The position numbers and the translations under genes were made by a program. DNA of 64,000 bases from Streptomyces subrutilus (lineage in GTDB: Bacteria > Actinomycetota > Actinomycetes > Streptomycetales > Streptomycetaceae): the NCBI RefSeq assembly GCF_008704535.1, contig NZ_CP023701.1, forward strand, positions 5,932,001 to 5,996,000, written 5' to 3'. Shown piece after piece: positions 46,126 through 55,888 of this stretch (within the stretch, counting starts at the first letter, position 1; each line of letters begins with the position of its first letter). Below the pieces are notes generated by a model that ran no database searches, was not told where the DNA came from, and worked only from the letters and a program-made list of their open reading frames with translations.

Positions 46126-48653
46126 TGCGCGTCCCGCTTTCCTGGCTGCGGGAGTACGTCGACCTCCCCGCGGGCGAAACCGGCCGTGACGTGGCCGCCA
46201 AGCTGGTCGACGCCGGCCTGGAGGTCGAGACCGTCGAGCAGCTCGGCGGCGGCCTCAAGGGCCCGCTCGTCGTCGGCAAGGTGCTGACCATCGAGGAGCT
46301 GGAGGGCTTCCGCAAGCCGATCCGCTTCTGCACGGTGGACGTCGGCGCGGCCAACGGCACCGGCGAGCCGCAGGAGATCGTCTGCGGCGCCCGGAACTTC
46401 GCCGTCGGCGACAAGGTCGTCGTGGTCCTGCCCGGCGCGGTGCTGCCCGGCGACTTCGCGATCGCCTCGCGCAAGACGTACGGCAGGACCTCGCACGGCA
46501 TGATCTGCTCCGGCGACGAGCTGGGCATGGGCGACGACGGCACGCACGGCATCATCGTGCTGCCGCCCGAGCACGAGGTCGGCACCGACGCGATCGAGCT
46601 GCTCCAGCTCGTCGACGAGGTCCTCGACATCGACATCACCCCGGACCGCGGCTACTGCATGTCGATGCGCGGAGTGGCCCGCGAGGCCGCCACCGCGTAC
46701 CGCCTGCCGCTGCGCGATCCGGCGCTGCTCGACGTCCCCGCGCCGAACGCGTACGGCCACCCCGTCAAGGTCGACGACCCGGCCGGCTGCGACCGCTTCA
46801 CCGCCCGCACGGTGACCGGCCTCGACCCCGACGCGCGCTCCCCGATCTGGCTCACCCGCCGCCTCCAGAAGGCCGGCATGCGCCCGATCTCGCTCGCCGT
46901 CGACATCACCAACTACGTGATGCTGGAGCTCGGCCAGCCGCTGCACGCCTACGACCGCTCGCGGATCGACGGCCCCATCGGCGTCCGCCGGGCCGAGCAC
47001 GGCGAGAAGTTCACCACCCTCGACGGCGTCACGCGCACGCTCGACGCCGAGGACCTGGTGATCACCGACGGCAGCGGCCCGATCGGGCTCGCCGGCGTCA
47101 TGGGCGGCGCCGACACCGAGATCGCCGACTCCGTCACGGACCCCGAGACCGGCCACGTCACGGGCACCACCGAGGTCGTCGTCGAGGCCGCGCACTTCGA
47201 CGCCGTGTCGATCTCGCGGACCGCCCGCCGCCTGAAGCTCTCCTCCGAGGCCTCCAAGCGCTTCGAGCGGGGCGTCGACCCGCAGGCCGCCGCCGCGGCC
47301 GCCCAGCGGACCGTCGACCTGCTCGTGCTGCTCGCCGGAGGCACCGCCGAGGCGGGCGTCACCGAGTTCCTCGCGCCCGGTGCCCCGCGCACCATCGCGA
47401 TGAGCGCCGACCACCCCGACCGGGTCGCGGGCATGGAGTACGGCCGCGAGACCGTCGTGCGCCGCCTCCAGGAGGTCGGCTGCGACGTCTACGGGCAGGA
47501 CGAGCTCGTCGTCACCGTCCCGTCGTGGCGCCCCGATCTCGCCGAGCCCAACGACCTCGCCGAAGAGGTCATCCGGCTGGAGGGCTACGGGAACCTCCCG
47601 TCCACCCTCCCGCAGGTGCCCTCCGGCCGCGGTCTGACCGCCCGGCAGCAGCTGCACCGCCGGGTCGGCCGCGCACTGGCCGGCGCGGGCTACGTCGAGG
47701 CGCTGAGCTACCCGTTCATCGGCGCGCAGGTCCTCGACCGGCTCCAGCTCCCCGCGGACGACCCGGCCCGCCGGCTCGTCACCCTCGTGAACCCGATCTC
47801 CGACGAGGAGCCGGCGCTGCGCACCACGCTGCTGCCGGGTCTGCTCGGCGCACTGCGCCGCAACGACAGCCGGGGCAGCCACGACCTGGCCCTCTTCGAG
47901 ACCGGTTCGGTCTTCCTCGGCTCCGGCCGTCCCGGCGTGGCCGTCCGGCTGCCCGTGGACCGCCGTCCCACGGACGAGGAGGTCGCCACCCTGGACGCGG
48001 CCCTGCCCGCCCAGCCGCGGTACGCCGCGGTCGTGCTGGCCGGTGCGCGCGAGCAGGCCGGCTGGTGGGGCAAGGGCCGTCCGGCCGACTGGGCGGACGC
48101 GGTCGAGGCCGCCCGCGCGCTGGCCGTCGAGGCCGGCGCCGAGCTCGTCGTCCGCCAGGGCCGGTACGGCCCCTGGCACCCGGGCCGGTGCGCCGAACTC
48201 GTCGTCACCGTCGACGGGGCCGAGCAGGTCGTCGGCCACGCCGGCGAGCTGCACCCGCGCGTGGTCAAGGCCCTCGGCCTGCCCGCCCGCACCAGCGCCA
48301 TGGAGCTCGACCTGGACCGCCTCGCGGCGGCCGGCGGCGAGGCCGTCCAGGCGCCCCGGATCTCCTCCTTCCCGGTGGCGACCCAGGACGTCGCGCTGAT
48401 CGTGGACGCGTCCGTTCCGGCCTCCGCGGTCGAGGCGGCGCTGCGCGAGGGCGCGGGCGAACTGCTCGAATCGCTGCGGCTGTTCGACGTGTTCACCGGT
48501 GAGCAGGTCGGCGGGGGCAAGAAGTCCCTCGCGTACGCGCTGCGCTTCCGCGCGGCCGACCGCACCCTGACCGCCGAGGAGTCCACGGCCGCGCGCGACG
48601 CGGCGGTGGCCCTGGCCGGGGAGCGGACCGGGGCGGCGCTCCGGGGCGCGTAG
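46125..48653 (+). CDS. pheT: Phenylalanyl-tRNA synthetase beta subunit
   Basis: 842 residues, full length. N-terminal MRVPLSWLREYVDLP, an OB-fold tRNA-binding domain (about 40-155, VGKVLTIEELEG), the B3/B4 editing domain (about 215-395), B5 domain (about 415-485), catalytic-like core and a C-terminal FDX-ACB anticodon-binding domain (about 745-842, FPVATQDVALIVDASVPASAVEAALREGAG). Translationally coupled to pheS. Confidence 0.97.
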   Translation: MRVPLSWLREYVDLPAGETGRDVAAKLVDAGLEVETVEQLGGGLKGPLVVGKVLTIEELEGFRKPIRFCTVDVGAANGTGEPQEIVCGARNFAVGDKVVVVLPGAVLPGDFAIASRKTYGRTSHGMICSGDELGMGDDGTHGIIVLPPEHEVGTDAIELLQLVDEVLDIDITPDRGYCMSMRGVAREAATAYRLPLRDPALLDVPAPNAYGHPVKVDDPAGCDRFTARTVTGLDPDARSPIWLTRRLQKAGMRPISLAVDITNYVMLELGQPLHAYDRSRIDGPIGVRRAEHGEKFTTLDGVTRTLDAEDLVITDGSGPIGLAGVMGGADTEIADSVTDPETGHVTGTTEVVVEAAHFDAVSISRTARRLKLSSEASKRFERGVDPQAAAAAAQRTVDLLVLLAGGTAEAGVTEFLAPGAPRTIAMSADHPDRVAGMEYGRETVVRRLQEVGCDVYGQDELVVTVPSWRPDLAEPNDLAEEVIRLEGYGNLPSTLPQVPSGRGLTARQQLHRRVGRALAGAGYVEALSYPFIGAQVLDRLQLPADDPARRLVTLVNPISDEEPALRTTLLPGLLGALRRNDSRGSHDLALFETGSVFLGSGRPGVAVRLPVDRRPTDEEVATLDAALPAQPRYAAVVLAGAREQAGWWGKGRPADWADAVEAARALAVEAGAELVVRQGRYGPWHPGRCAELVVTVDGAEQVVGHAGELHPRVVKALGLPARTSAMELDLDRLAAAGGEAVQAPRISSFPVATQDVALIVDASVPASAVEAALREGAGELLESLRLFDVFTGEQVGGGKKSLAYALRFRAADRTLTAEESTAARDAAVALAGERTGAALRGA

Positions 48654-48671
48654 CCACCCCGCAGGGCCGAT

Positions 48672-48705
48672 GAGGGGCGTGTCCGGACCACCGGGCGCGC
48701 CCCTC
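48672..48705 (+). terminator. Terminator after pheT
   Basis: GAGGGGCG/CGCCCCTC arms (48672-48679, 48698-48705) with an inner CCGG/CCGG pairing, 18 bases after the pheT stop. Confidence 0.65.
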
Positions 48706-48787
48706 ACTCGTTCGGGTGAGAAGGCGGACGACCCCGGTGCGCCCCGGGGGCCGGTCGGCACAATCGTTGCGGCCGAGGGGGGAGTCC

Positions 48788-49993
48788 ATGCGGAGCATCG
48801 GCGACCGACGACAACGCCGCAGGCGCGTCCCGCCGGCAGCCGGGCACGGACCGGCGGACCGGGTCCCGCGCGCCCGGCGCGCCCCGGGCGCGATCGTCGT
48901 GCCGGGCCGCAGGCGGGGCCGGGCCCGCCGGGCCCGCCGGGCGGGCGTCGTGGCCTGGGGCGGCGTCGCGGTGTGCTGGGAGCTGTTCACCCCGGGACGG
49001 CTGGTGTCGAGCCTGGCCAGCTGCGCGGCCTTCCTGCTGCTGGCCACCGGCTGCACCCTGCACATGCGGCGCGGCCTGCGCGCGGAACTGCGCCGCTCGC
49101 AGGAGATCGCGTGTGCCGCGCAGCGGGCCCTGCTGCGGCCCCTGCCCGAGCGCATCGACGGTCTGGCCGTGGCCGCCGCGCAGCTCTCCGCGAGCCGGGG
49201 CGCGGCGGTGGGCGGCGACCTGTACGAGGCGGTGTCCACGGCGTACGGGCTGCGGGTGGTCATCGGCGACGTACGGGGCCACGGGCTGCCCGCGCTGGGC
49301 GCCGCGGCGGCCGTGCTCGGCGCGTTCCGCGAGGCCGCCCACGACGAGGTGTTCCTGGTCGGGGTGTTGCGCCGGATGGAACGGGCCCTGGGCCGCCACG
49401 TGCGCGACCGGGCCAGGGCCGAGCACCAGCCCGTCGGCCCGTCCGGCCCGGGCGGGCCGCAGCCGTCGGCGGCCGAGGAGTTCGTGACGGTCCTGCTGCT
49501 CCAGATCGGCCGGGACGGCTCCCTGCTGGCCCTCAACTGCGGCCACCCCTGGCCCTACCTGCTGTACCCGGCGCCGGTCCGCGAGCCGTGCGGGGCGGTG
49601 CCCGCGGCGGTCGGCGCCGCCGGTGGGCGGTCCGGGGCCGGGCGGCCGCCGCCGGGGAGGAGGCCCGTACGTCCGCGCATGCGCGTGACGCAGCTGGACG
49701 GCGGGGAGACCATGCCGCCGCTCGGGGTGCTGCCCGTGCCGCCGGACGCCCGGGCGCGGGCGTGCGGGGAACTGCGGCCGGGCCAGACGCTGTTCCTGCA
49801 CACCGACGGCGCGGAGGACGCCCGGGACGCGGCGGGGCGGTTCTTCCCGCTGCGGCGCGTCCTGGCCGCGGCGCGGCCGGCGCTCACGCCCGCGCGGCTG
49901 GTGGCGGGCGTGCACACCGCTCTGCTGCGGCACACCGGCGGCCGGCTCGCCGACGACGTCGCCCTGCTGGTGCTCCGCGACGACCGAGCCTGA
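48788..49993 (+). CDS. SpoIIE/PP2C-type serine phosphatase, membrane anchored
   Basis: 401 residues. The Arg-rich cytoplasmic N-terminus is followed by two hydrophobic stretches (about 67-105, VVAWGGVAVCWELF and LASCAAFLLLATGCTL) and a SpoIIE phosphatase domain (about 115-400) with metal-binding motifs VGGDLYEAV, VIGDVRGHGLPALG and LADDVALLVLRDD. A disordered Pro/Gly insertion occupies about 275-300. Such enzymes dephosphorylate anti-sigma antagonists in stress or developmental cascades. ATG 48788 with GGGGGGAG upstream. No sigma-factor gene is nearby. Confidence 0.88.
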   Translation: MRSIGDRRQRRRRVPPAAGHGPADRVPRARRAPGAIVVPGRRRGRARRARRAGVVAWGGVAVCWELFTPGRLVSSLASCAAFLLLATGCTLHMRRGLRAELRRSQEIACAAQRALLRPLPERIDGLAVAAAQLSASRGAAVGGDLYEAVSTAYGLRVVIGDVRGHGLPALGAAAAVLGAFREAAHDEVFLVGVLRRMERALGRHVRDRARAEHQPVGPSGPGGPQPSAAEEFVTVLLLQIGRDGSLLALNCGHPWPYLLYPAPVREPCGAVPAAVGAAGGRSGAGRPPPGRRPVRPRMRVTQLDGGETMPPLGVLPVPPDARARACGELRPGQTLFLHTDGAEDARDAAGRFFPLRRVLAAARPALTPARLVAGVHTALLRHTGGRLADDVALLVLRDDRA

Positions 49994-50067
49994 CGGGCCC
50001 GTCCAACGCCCCCCGCCCGGCCGGAGCCGCCGGGCCCGGTGACCGACCGGGCGCCGGCGGAACCGGA

Positions 50068-50121
50068 CGCACCGCCCGCCCTGCCGTGGAGTGTCGGGCA
50101 GACAGCAGGGCGGGCGGTGCG
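50068..50121. terminator. 17-bp perfect inverted repeat
   Basis: Arms 50068-50084 (CGCACCGCCCGCCCTGC) and 50105-50121 enclose 20 bases, 75 bases after the SpoIIE-type gene. It is probably a strong terminator. The rest of the 417-base gap holds the dyad at 50249 and no gene. Confidence 0.6.
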
Positions 50122-50248
50122 GTGACGGGTCGTCGCACTGTACGAGGGGGAGCCGACGACCCGGGCCGCCTCTTGGCGAGGCCCTTAAGTGAAGCGCCCC
50201 CGGGCCTCTCGTCGGCAGCGTGTGGATCGCATTTATGCGCGTACGAAG

Positions 50249-50265
50249 TTCACACCCCGTGTGAA
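50249..50265. promoter_or_regulatory. Operator-like dyad upstream of the TPR regulator
   Basis: TTCACAC-CCC-GTGTGAA, perfect 7-bp arms, with a degenerate second copy (gCACACCCCGGGTGaa) beginning about 24 bases downstream. It is 145 bases before the regulator gene. The protein that binds it is unknown. Confidence 0.5.
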
Positions 50266-50410
50266 TCGGGCACCGCACACCCCGGGTGAAGCGGACCCCG
50301 CGCACCGCGTGCGGAGGGAGCACGGCCCGCCCCGGCCGAATTGGCCGCACCGCCCCGTGCGCGGGCCGCGCAGCCACTAGCCTGTGTCCGACGAGCCCCG
50401 GGAGCGGCCC

Positions 50411-51751
50411 ATGCAGCCCAATGTCCTGCTCGACGCACTCCTCGCGGAGGCGGGCCTGTCCCACGCCGGACTCGCCGCGTACGTGAACCAGGCGGGCCGC
50501 GCCCGCGGGCTCGCCCTGCGCTACGAACACACCGCCGTCGCACGGTGGTTGAAGGGTCAGCGCCCGCGCGGCCAGGTGCCCGACCTGATCTGCGAGGTGA
50601 TCGGTGGCCGGCTCGGGCGGCCGCTCGCGCTCGACGACATCGGCCTGGGCCTGCCCGGTCTGCCCGCGTCGCCGGACGGTTCGCCGCTGAGCGGGTTCGT
50701 CGACCGGGCCGCCGCCCTGTGGCGTTCCGACGTACAGGCCCGGCCCCAGCTGCTCACCGCCGGGGCCGTCACCGGGACGCCCGCCGTCATCCCGGTCTGG
50801 GAGTGGGAGAACCCGCCCGAGGACGCCGACGTCTCGCGCGAGGGCCCGCGCCGGATCGGCCCCGAGCACATCGAGATCCTGCGGGCCGCCCGCTCGCACT
50901 ACGAGCTCATGTACCGCCGGGCGGGCGGTGTGGCGACCCGGGACCGCATCGTCCGCTTCCTCGGCAGCGAGACCGCGCCCCTGCTGCGCGGGAGCTACTC
51001 CGACGGAGTCGGCCGCCCGCTGCACCGGGCCACCGGCTCCCTCGTGGCGGTGGCCGGGATCTGCGCGTACGACTCGGACGCGCACGGGCTGGCCCAGCGC
51101 TACTTCCACCAGGCACTGCGCCTGGCCAAGTCGAGCGGGGACCGCGGGCTCGGGGCGTACGTCATCGCCCTGATCGTCAACCAGTCCCTGCACCTGCGGG
51201 AGTACCGCCAGGCCGTGGCCTTCGCGGAGGCCGCGCTGCGCGCCGCGGGCCGGCACACCACGCCCGCGCTGGCCGCCGACCTGTACGCGATGCAGGCCAA
51301 GGCGTACGCCCGGCTCGGCGACGACCGGGCGGCGCTGGAGTGCATCCGGCGGGCCGAGGCGGCCGCGGAGCGCATCCGGCCGGGCACCGAGCCGGACGAG
51401 ACCGGCTACGTGCAGCCCGGGCTGGTCAACGTCCAGGTCGCCGAGGCGCTGCTCAGCCTGGGGGAGCTCGACGCGGCGCACGAGCAGGCGACCGCGGCCG
51501 TCGGCACTCCGGCGCACGACCGGGGCCGGGTGCACCGGCTGGCGATGCTGTGCGAGATCCAGCTGCGGCAGGGGGAGGCGGACCGGGCGGTCGCGGCGGC
51601 GGCCGAGATGGCCGAGCGCGCGAAGGGGATGGAGTCGCTGCGCCTGCGCGACCGACTGCGAACGGTCCGCGCACAGCTTCTGACCAGCGGTTGTTCCGAC
51701 GCGCGGGAGACCGCGCTGCTCATCGACGGGGCGTTGCGCGTTCCCCTGTGA
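50411..51751 (+). CDS. NsdA-like regulator with HTH-type N-terminus and TPR repeats
   Basis: 446 residues. N-terminus PNVLLDALLAEAGLSHAGLAAYVNQAGRARG, TAVARWLKGQRPRGQVPDLICEVIGGRLGRPL resembles the helix-turn-helix-like start of Streptomyces NsdA/NsdB-type developmental and antibiotic regulators. The C-terminal half (about 205-440) is a row of TPR-like helical pairs (AQRYFHQALRLAKSSGD, AVAFAEAALRAAGRH, AYARLGDDRAALECIRRAEAAAE). It likely binds peptides or partner proteins. ATG 50411 with GGGAGCGG upstream. The family assignment is from memory of architecture. Confidence 0.75.
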   Translation: MQPNVLLDALLAEAGLSHAGLAAYVNQAGRARGLALRYEHTAVARWLKGQRPRGQVPDLICEVIGGRLGRPLALDDIGLGLPGLPASPDGSPLSGFVDRAAALWRSDVQARPQLLTAGAVTGTPAVIPVWEWENPPEDADVSREGPRRIGPEHIEILRAARSHYELMYRRAGGVATRDRIVRFLGSETAPLLRGSYSDGVGRPLHRATGSLVAVAGICAYDSDAHGLAQRYFHQALRLAKSSGDRGLGAYVIALIVNQSLHLREYRQAVAFAEAALRAAGRHTTPALAADLYAMQAKAYARLGDDRAALECIRRAEAAAERIRPGTEPDETGYVQPGLVNVQVAEALLSLGELDAAHEQATAAVGTPAHDRGRVHRLAMLCEIQLRQGEADRAVAAAAEMAERAKGMESLRLRDRLRTVRAQLLTSGCSDARETALLIDGALRVPL

Positions 51752-51803
51752 CCGGCCGAGCTGCTGCCATGTTGCCACCAACCGATCGGAAGGTGGCAGA
51801 AAC

Positions 51804-52346
51804 GTGCAGTGGATGAACCTGAGTGAGCAGACCGTGTACAAGAACCGCTGGTTCGATGTGAACCTCGCCGATGTCGAACTCCCCGACGGCCGGCACTTGG
51901 ACCACTTCGTGATCCGGCTGCGCCCGGTGGCCGTCGCCACGGCCGTCAACGAGGCCAACGAGGTGCTGCTGCTGTGGCGGCACCGCTTCATCACCGACAG
52001 CTGGGGCTGGGAACTGCCCGCCGGGGTCGTCGAGGACGGCGAGTCCGTCGAGACGGCGGCCGCGCGGGAGATGGAGGAGGAGTCGGGCTGGCGGCCCGGA
52101 CCGTTGCACCACCTGATGACCGTGGAGCCGTCCAACGGGCTGACCGACGCCCGCCACCACCTCTACTGGGCGGACGGGGCGACCTACACGGGCCATCCCG
52201 AGGACGACTTCGAGTCCTCGCGCAGGGAGTGGGTGCCGCTCACCCTCGTCCCGGACCTGATCGCGCGCGGGGAGGTCCCGGCCGCCAACATGGCGGCCGG
52301 GCTCCTCCTGCTGCACCACCTGCGGCTGGGTCAGCCGTACGGGTAG
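51804..52346 (+). CDS. Nudix hydrolase (ADP-ribose/NDP-sugar pyrophosphatase type)
   Basis: 180 residues. The Nudix box is complete: G74-x5-E80-x7-R88-E89-M-E-E92-E93-x-G95-W96. The surrounding WGWELPAGVVEDGE and the N-terminal VYKNRWFDVNLADVELPDG resemble ADP-ribose pyrophosphatases. It is cytoplasmic and Mg-dependent. GTG 51804. The 3' end overlaps the convergent 3-hydroxybutyryl-CoA dehydrogenase gene by 16 bases. Confidence 0.9.
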   Translation: MQWMNLSEQTVYKNRWFDVNLADVELPDGRHLDHFVIRLRPVAVATAVNEANEVLLLWRHRFITDSWGWELPAGVVEDGESVETAAAREMEEESGWRPGPLHHLMTVEPSNGLTDARHHLYWADGATYTGHPEDDFESSRREWVPLTLVPDLIARGEVPAANMAAGLLLLHHLRLGQPYG

Positions 52347-53212
52347 AAGCCCGAACCGGTCTTGCGGCCGAGGCGGCCCGCGTCGACCATCCGCTGGAGC
52401 AGCGGGGGAGCGGCGTACAGCGGCTCCTTGAATTCGGCGTACATGGAGTCCGCCACCGAGGCCACGGTGTCCAGGCCGATCAGGTCCGCCAGCTTCAGCG
52501 GGCCCATCGGGTGGGCGCAGCCCAGCTCCATGCCGTTGTCGATGTCCTCGCGGCTCGCGATGCCCGACTCGAACATCCGGATCGCGGACAGCAGGTACGG
52601 GATGAGCAGCGCGTTGACCACGAAGCCGGAACGGTCCTGGGCGCGGATCGCGTGCTTGCCCAGCACGTCCCGCACCAGGGCCTCGGCGCGCTTGACGGTC
52701 TCCTCGCCCGTGGTCAGCGCGGGGATCAGCTCGACGAGCTGCTGCACCGGGGCCGGGTTGAAGAAGTGGATGCCGATGACCTGGTCGGGCCGCGAGGTGG
52801 CCACGGCCAGCTTGACCAGCGGGATCGAGGAGGTGTTGGACGCGAGGATCGCGTCCGGCCGGGTGATCACCTGGTCGAGGACCTGGAAGATCTCCGTCTT
52901 GACCTGCTCGTTCTCGACGACGGCCTCGATGACGAGGTCGCGGTCGGCGAACTCGCCGAGGTCGGTGGTGAAGGTGAGGCGGGCCAGGGTGGCGTCCCGT
53001 TCCTCTTCGCTGATCTTGCCGCGTTCGGCGGCCTTCATCAGGGAGTTGTGCAGCCGGGTGCGCCCGATCTCCAGGGCCTCGCCGGTGGTCTCGGCGACCA
53101 TCACCTCAAGACCGCTGCGGGCGCACACCTCCGCGATGCCCGCGCCCATCTGGCCGCAGCCCACTACGCCGACGCGAGCGATGTCGGTCGGGAGGGTAGA
53201 GAGGTCCGTCAC
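52331..53212 (-). CDS. 3-hydroxybutyryl-CoA dehydrogenase
   Basis: 293 residues. NAD-binding VGVVGCGQMGAGIAEVCARSG, catalytic segment SNTSSIPLVKLA and GIHFFNPAPVQQLVELI (catalytic His), and a C-terminal domain DRSGFVVNALLIPYLLSAIRMFE. It interconverts 3-hydroxybutyryl-CoA and acetoacetyl-CoA in butyrate/PHB metabolism. I use GTG 53212 because AAAGG lies six bases before it; ATG 53233 is an in-frame alternative adding seven residues. Confidence 0.93.
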   Translation of the reverse strand: MTDLSTLPTDIARVGVVGCGQMGAGIAEVCARSGLEVMVAETTGEALEIGRTRLHNSLMKAAERGKISEEERDATLARLTFTTDLGEFADRDLVIEAVVENEQVKTEIFQVLDQVITRPDAILASNTSSIPLVKLAVATSRPDQVIGIHFFNPAPVQQLVELIPALTTGEETVKRAEALVRDVLGKHAIRAQDRSGFVVNALLIPYLLSAIRMFESGIASREDIDNGMELGCAHPMGPLKLADLIGLDTVASVADSMYAEFKEPLYAAPPLLQRMVDAGRLGRKTGSGFYPYG

Positions 53213-53387
53213 ATCGTGCCTTTCGCTGCTCATCCATCGCGGGTCCCCCGTGCTCGGCAGTGGTCACTGCGTCCCGGCGCCCGCCACGCCCCCCGACGTT
53301 ACCCCCGACCTTGCCCCCGGTGGCGGGCCGGGGCGGGCATGCTGGGCGGACGCAGAGGGATGTCACGCAACGGAACGGAGTCGTCAC

Positions 53388-54614
53388 ATGAAGCACATCG
53401 GACGGCGGGGGCTGCTGGCGGGAGCCGCGGCAGTGGTGGCGGCGTCGGTCGCGGGCGCGGGGCCGGCCCGGGCGGCGGGGCGGGCGGGCGGCGCCGAGTT
53501 CCGGGGCATGTGGGTCGCCTCGGTGCTCAACGTCGACTTCCCCTCCGCCCCCGGACTGCCCGCCGCGCAGCAGCGCGCCGAACTGCTGTCCCTGCTCGAC
53601 ACGGCGGTCCGCCGGCGCCTCAACGCCGTGGTCCTCCAGGTCCGTCCGGCGGCCGACGCGCTGTGGCCCTCGCCGCTGGAGCCCTGGTCGCAGTGGCTGA
53701 CCGGGCAGCAGGGCGCCGACCCGGGCTGGGACCCGCTGGGCACCGCCGTCGCCGAGGCGCACGCGCGCGGCCTGGAACTGCACGCCTGGTTCAACCCGTA
53801 CCGCGTCGCCAACCACACCGACCCCGCCCGGCTGGTGTCCTGGCACCCGGCCCGCCGCAACCCCGGCTGGACCGTCGCCTACGGCGGGAAGCTCTACTAC
53901 AACCCCGGCCTGCCCGAGGTGCGCCGCTTCGTCCAGGACGCGATGCTCGACGCCGTCGCCCGCTACCCCGTGGACGCGGTGCACTGGGACGACTACTTCT
54001 ACCCCTACCCGGTGGCCGGCCAGCGCTTCGACGACGACGACGCCTTCCGGCGGTACGGCCCCGGCTTCGCCTCGCGCGCCGACTGGCGCCGGCACAACAC
54101 CGACGCCCTGGTCCGCGAGATGTCCGAGCGGCTGCGCACGGTGCGGCCGGCGACCCGCTTCGGCATCAGCCCCTTCGGCGTCTGGCGCAACTCCGACCGG
54201 GACCCGGCCGGTTCGCCGACCCGGGCCGGCGTGGCCACGTACGACGACCTGTACGCCGACACCCGCAAGTGGGTCACCGAGGGATGGATCGACTACATCG
54301 CGCCGCAGGTGTACTGGCAGATCGGGCACCCGACCGCCGACTACGCGGCCCTCGTCCCCTGGTGGGCGGGCGCGGTCCGGGGCACCGGCGTCGACCTGTA
54401 CGTGGGGGAGGCGCTCTACCGCTCCGACGCGAACAGCCCCACCGAGGCCTGGCGCGCCCCGGCCGAGCTGTCGCGGCACGTGAGCCTCGCCCGCCGGTAC
54501 CCGGAGGTCCGCGGCCACGTCTGGTTCTCGGCCGGCCAGGTGGTCGCGGACCCCAACGGGGCGATGGCCCGGGTGGTCGCCGACCACTACCGGACGGCGG
54601 TTCCCCCGCGCTAG
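53388..54614 (+). CDS. Tat-exported glycosyl-hydrolase-like protein (GHL10/DUF187 family)
   Basis: 408 residues. The twin-arginine signal (HIGRRGLLAGAAAVVAASVAGAGPARA, about residues 3-30) indicates Tat export. The (beta/alpha)8 GHL10 domain (about 38-380) begins FRGMWVASVLNVDFPS, with AWFNPYRVANHTDP, VDAVHWDDYFYPYPV (acidic catalytic candidates) and DYIAPQVYWQIGHPTADY. Relatives act on cell-surface or envelope polysaccharides. ATG 53388. Its TAG stop shares CTAG with the convergent DUF1918 gene. Confidence 0.9.
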   Translation: MKHIGRRGLLAGAAAVVAASVAGAGPARAAGRAGGAEFRGMWVASVLNVDFPSAPGLPAAQQRAELLSLLDTAVRRRLNAVVLQVRPAADALWPSPLEPWSQWLTGQQGADPGWDPLGTAVAEAHARGLELHAWFNPYRVANHTDPARLVSWHPARRNPGWTVAYGGKLYYNPGLPEVRRFVQDAMLDAVARYPVDAVHWDDYFYPYPVAGQRFDDDDAFRRYGPGFASRADWRRHNTDALVREMSERLRTVRPATRFGISPFGVWRNSDRDPAGSPTRAGVATYDDLYADTRKWVTEGWIDYIAPQVYWQIGHPTADYAALVPWWAGAVRGTGVDLYVGEALYRSDANSPTEAWRAPAELSRHVSLARRYPEVRGHVWFSAGQVVADPNGAMARVVADHYRTAVPPR

Positions 54615-54808
54615 CGCGGGTGTCCGCCGGGGTGGCGGACCGTGCAGTCGGGTCCGGGGGCCATCAGCGCCTCGTGCCCGTCCTGGAAGCGCACCCGGTA
54701 CGGAGGCGTTCCGTCGTCCCCGAGCACCTGGGTGATCTCTCCCACCTTGTCCTGCTGTCCGACGATCCTGCCGTGCTGCACCAGCTGGTCGCCCTCGGTC
54801 GCTCGCAT
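54611..54808 (-). CDS. DUF1918 small protein
   Basis: 65 residues forming one DUF1918 domain: MRATEGDQLVQHGRIVGQQDKVGEITQVLG, YRVRFQDGHEALMAPGPDC. It is probably a small beta-barrel (SH3-like) and cytoplasmic, of unknown function and common in actinobacteria. ATG 54808 with GGAGG upstream on its strand. The stop overlaps the GHL10 gene stop at CTAG 54611-54614. Confidence 0.85.
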   Translation of the reverse strand: MRATEGDQLVQHGRIVGQQDKVGEITQVLGDDGTPPYRVRFQDGHEALMAPGPDCTVRHPGGHPR

Positions 54809-54865
54809 GACTGACCTCCTCGGTGGCGGTCCGATCCGGTACTGGAAGTTTAGGACGGTGCGCGG

Positions 54866-55886
<1,021 letters not shown>

Positions 55887-55888
<2 letters not shown>

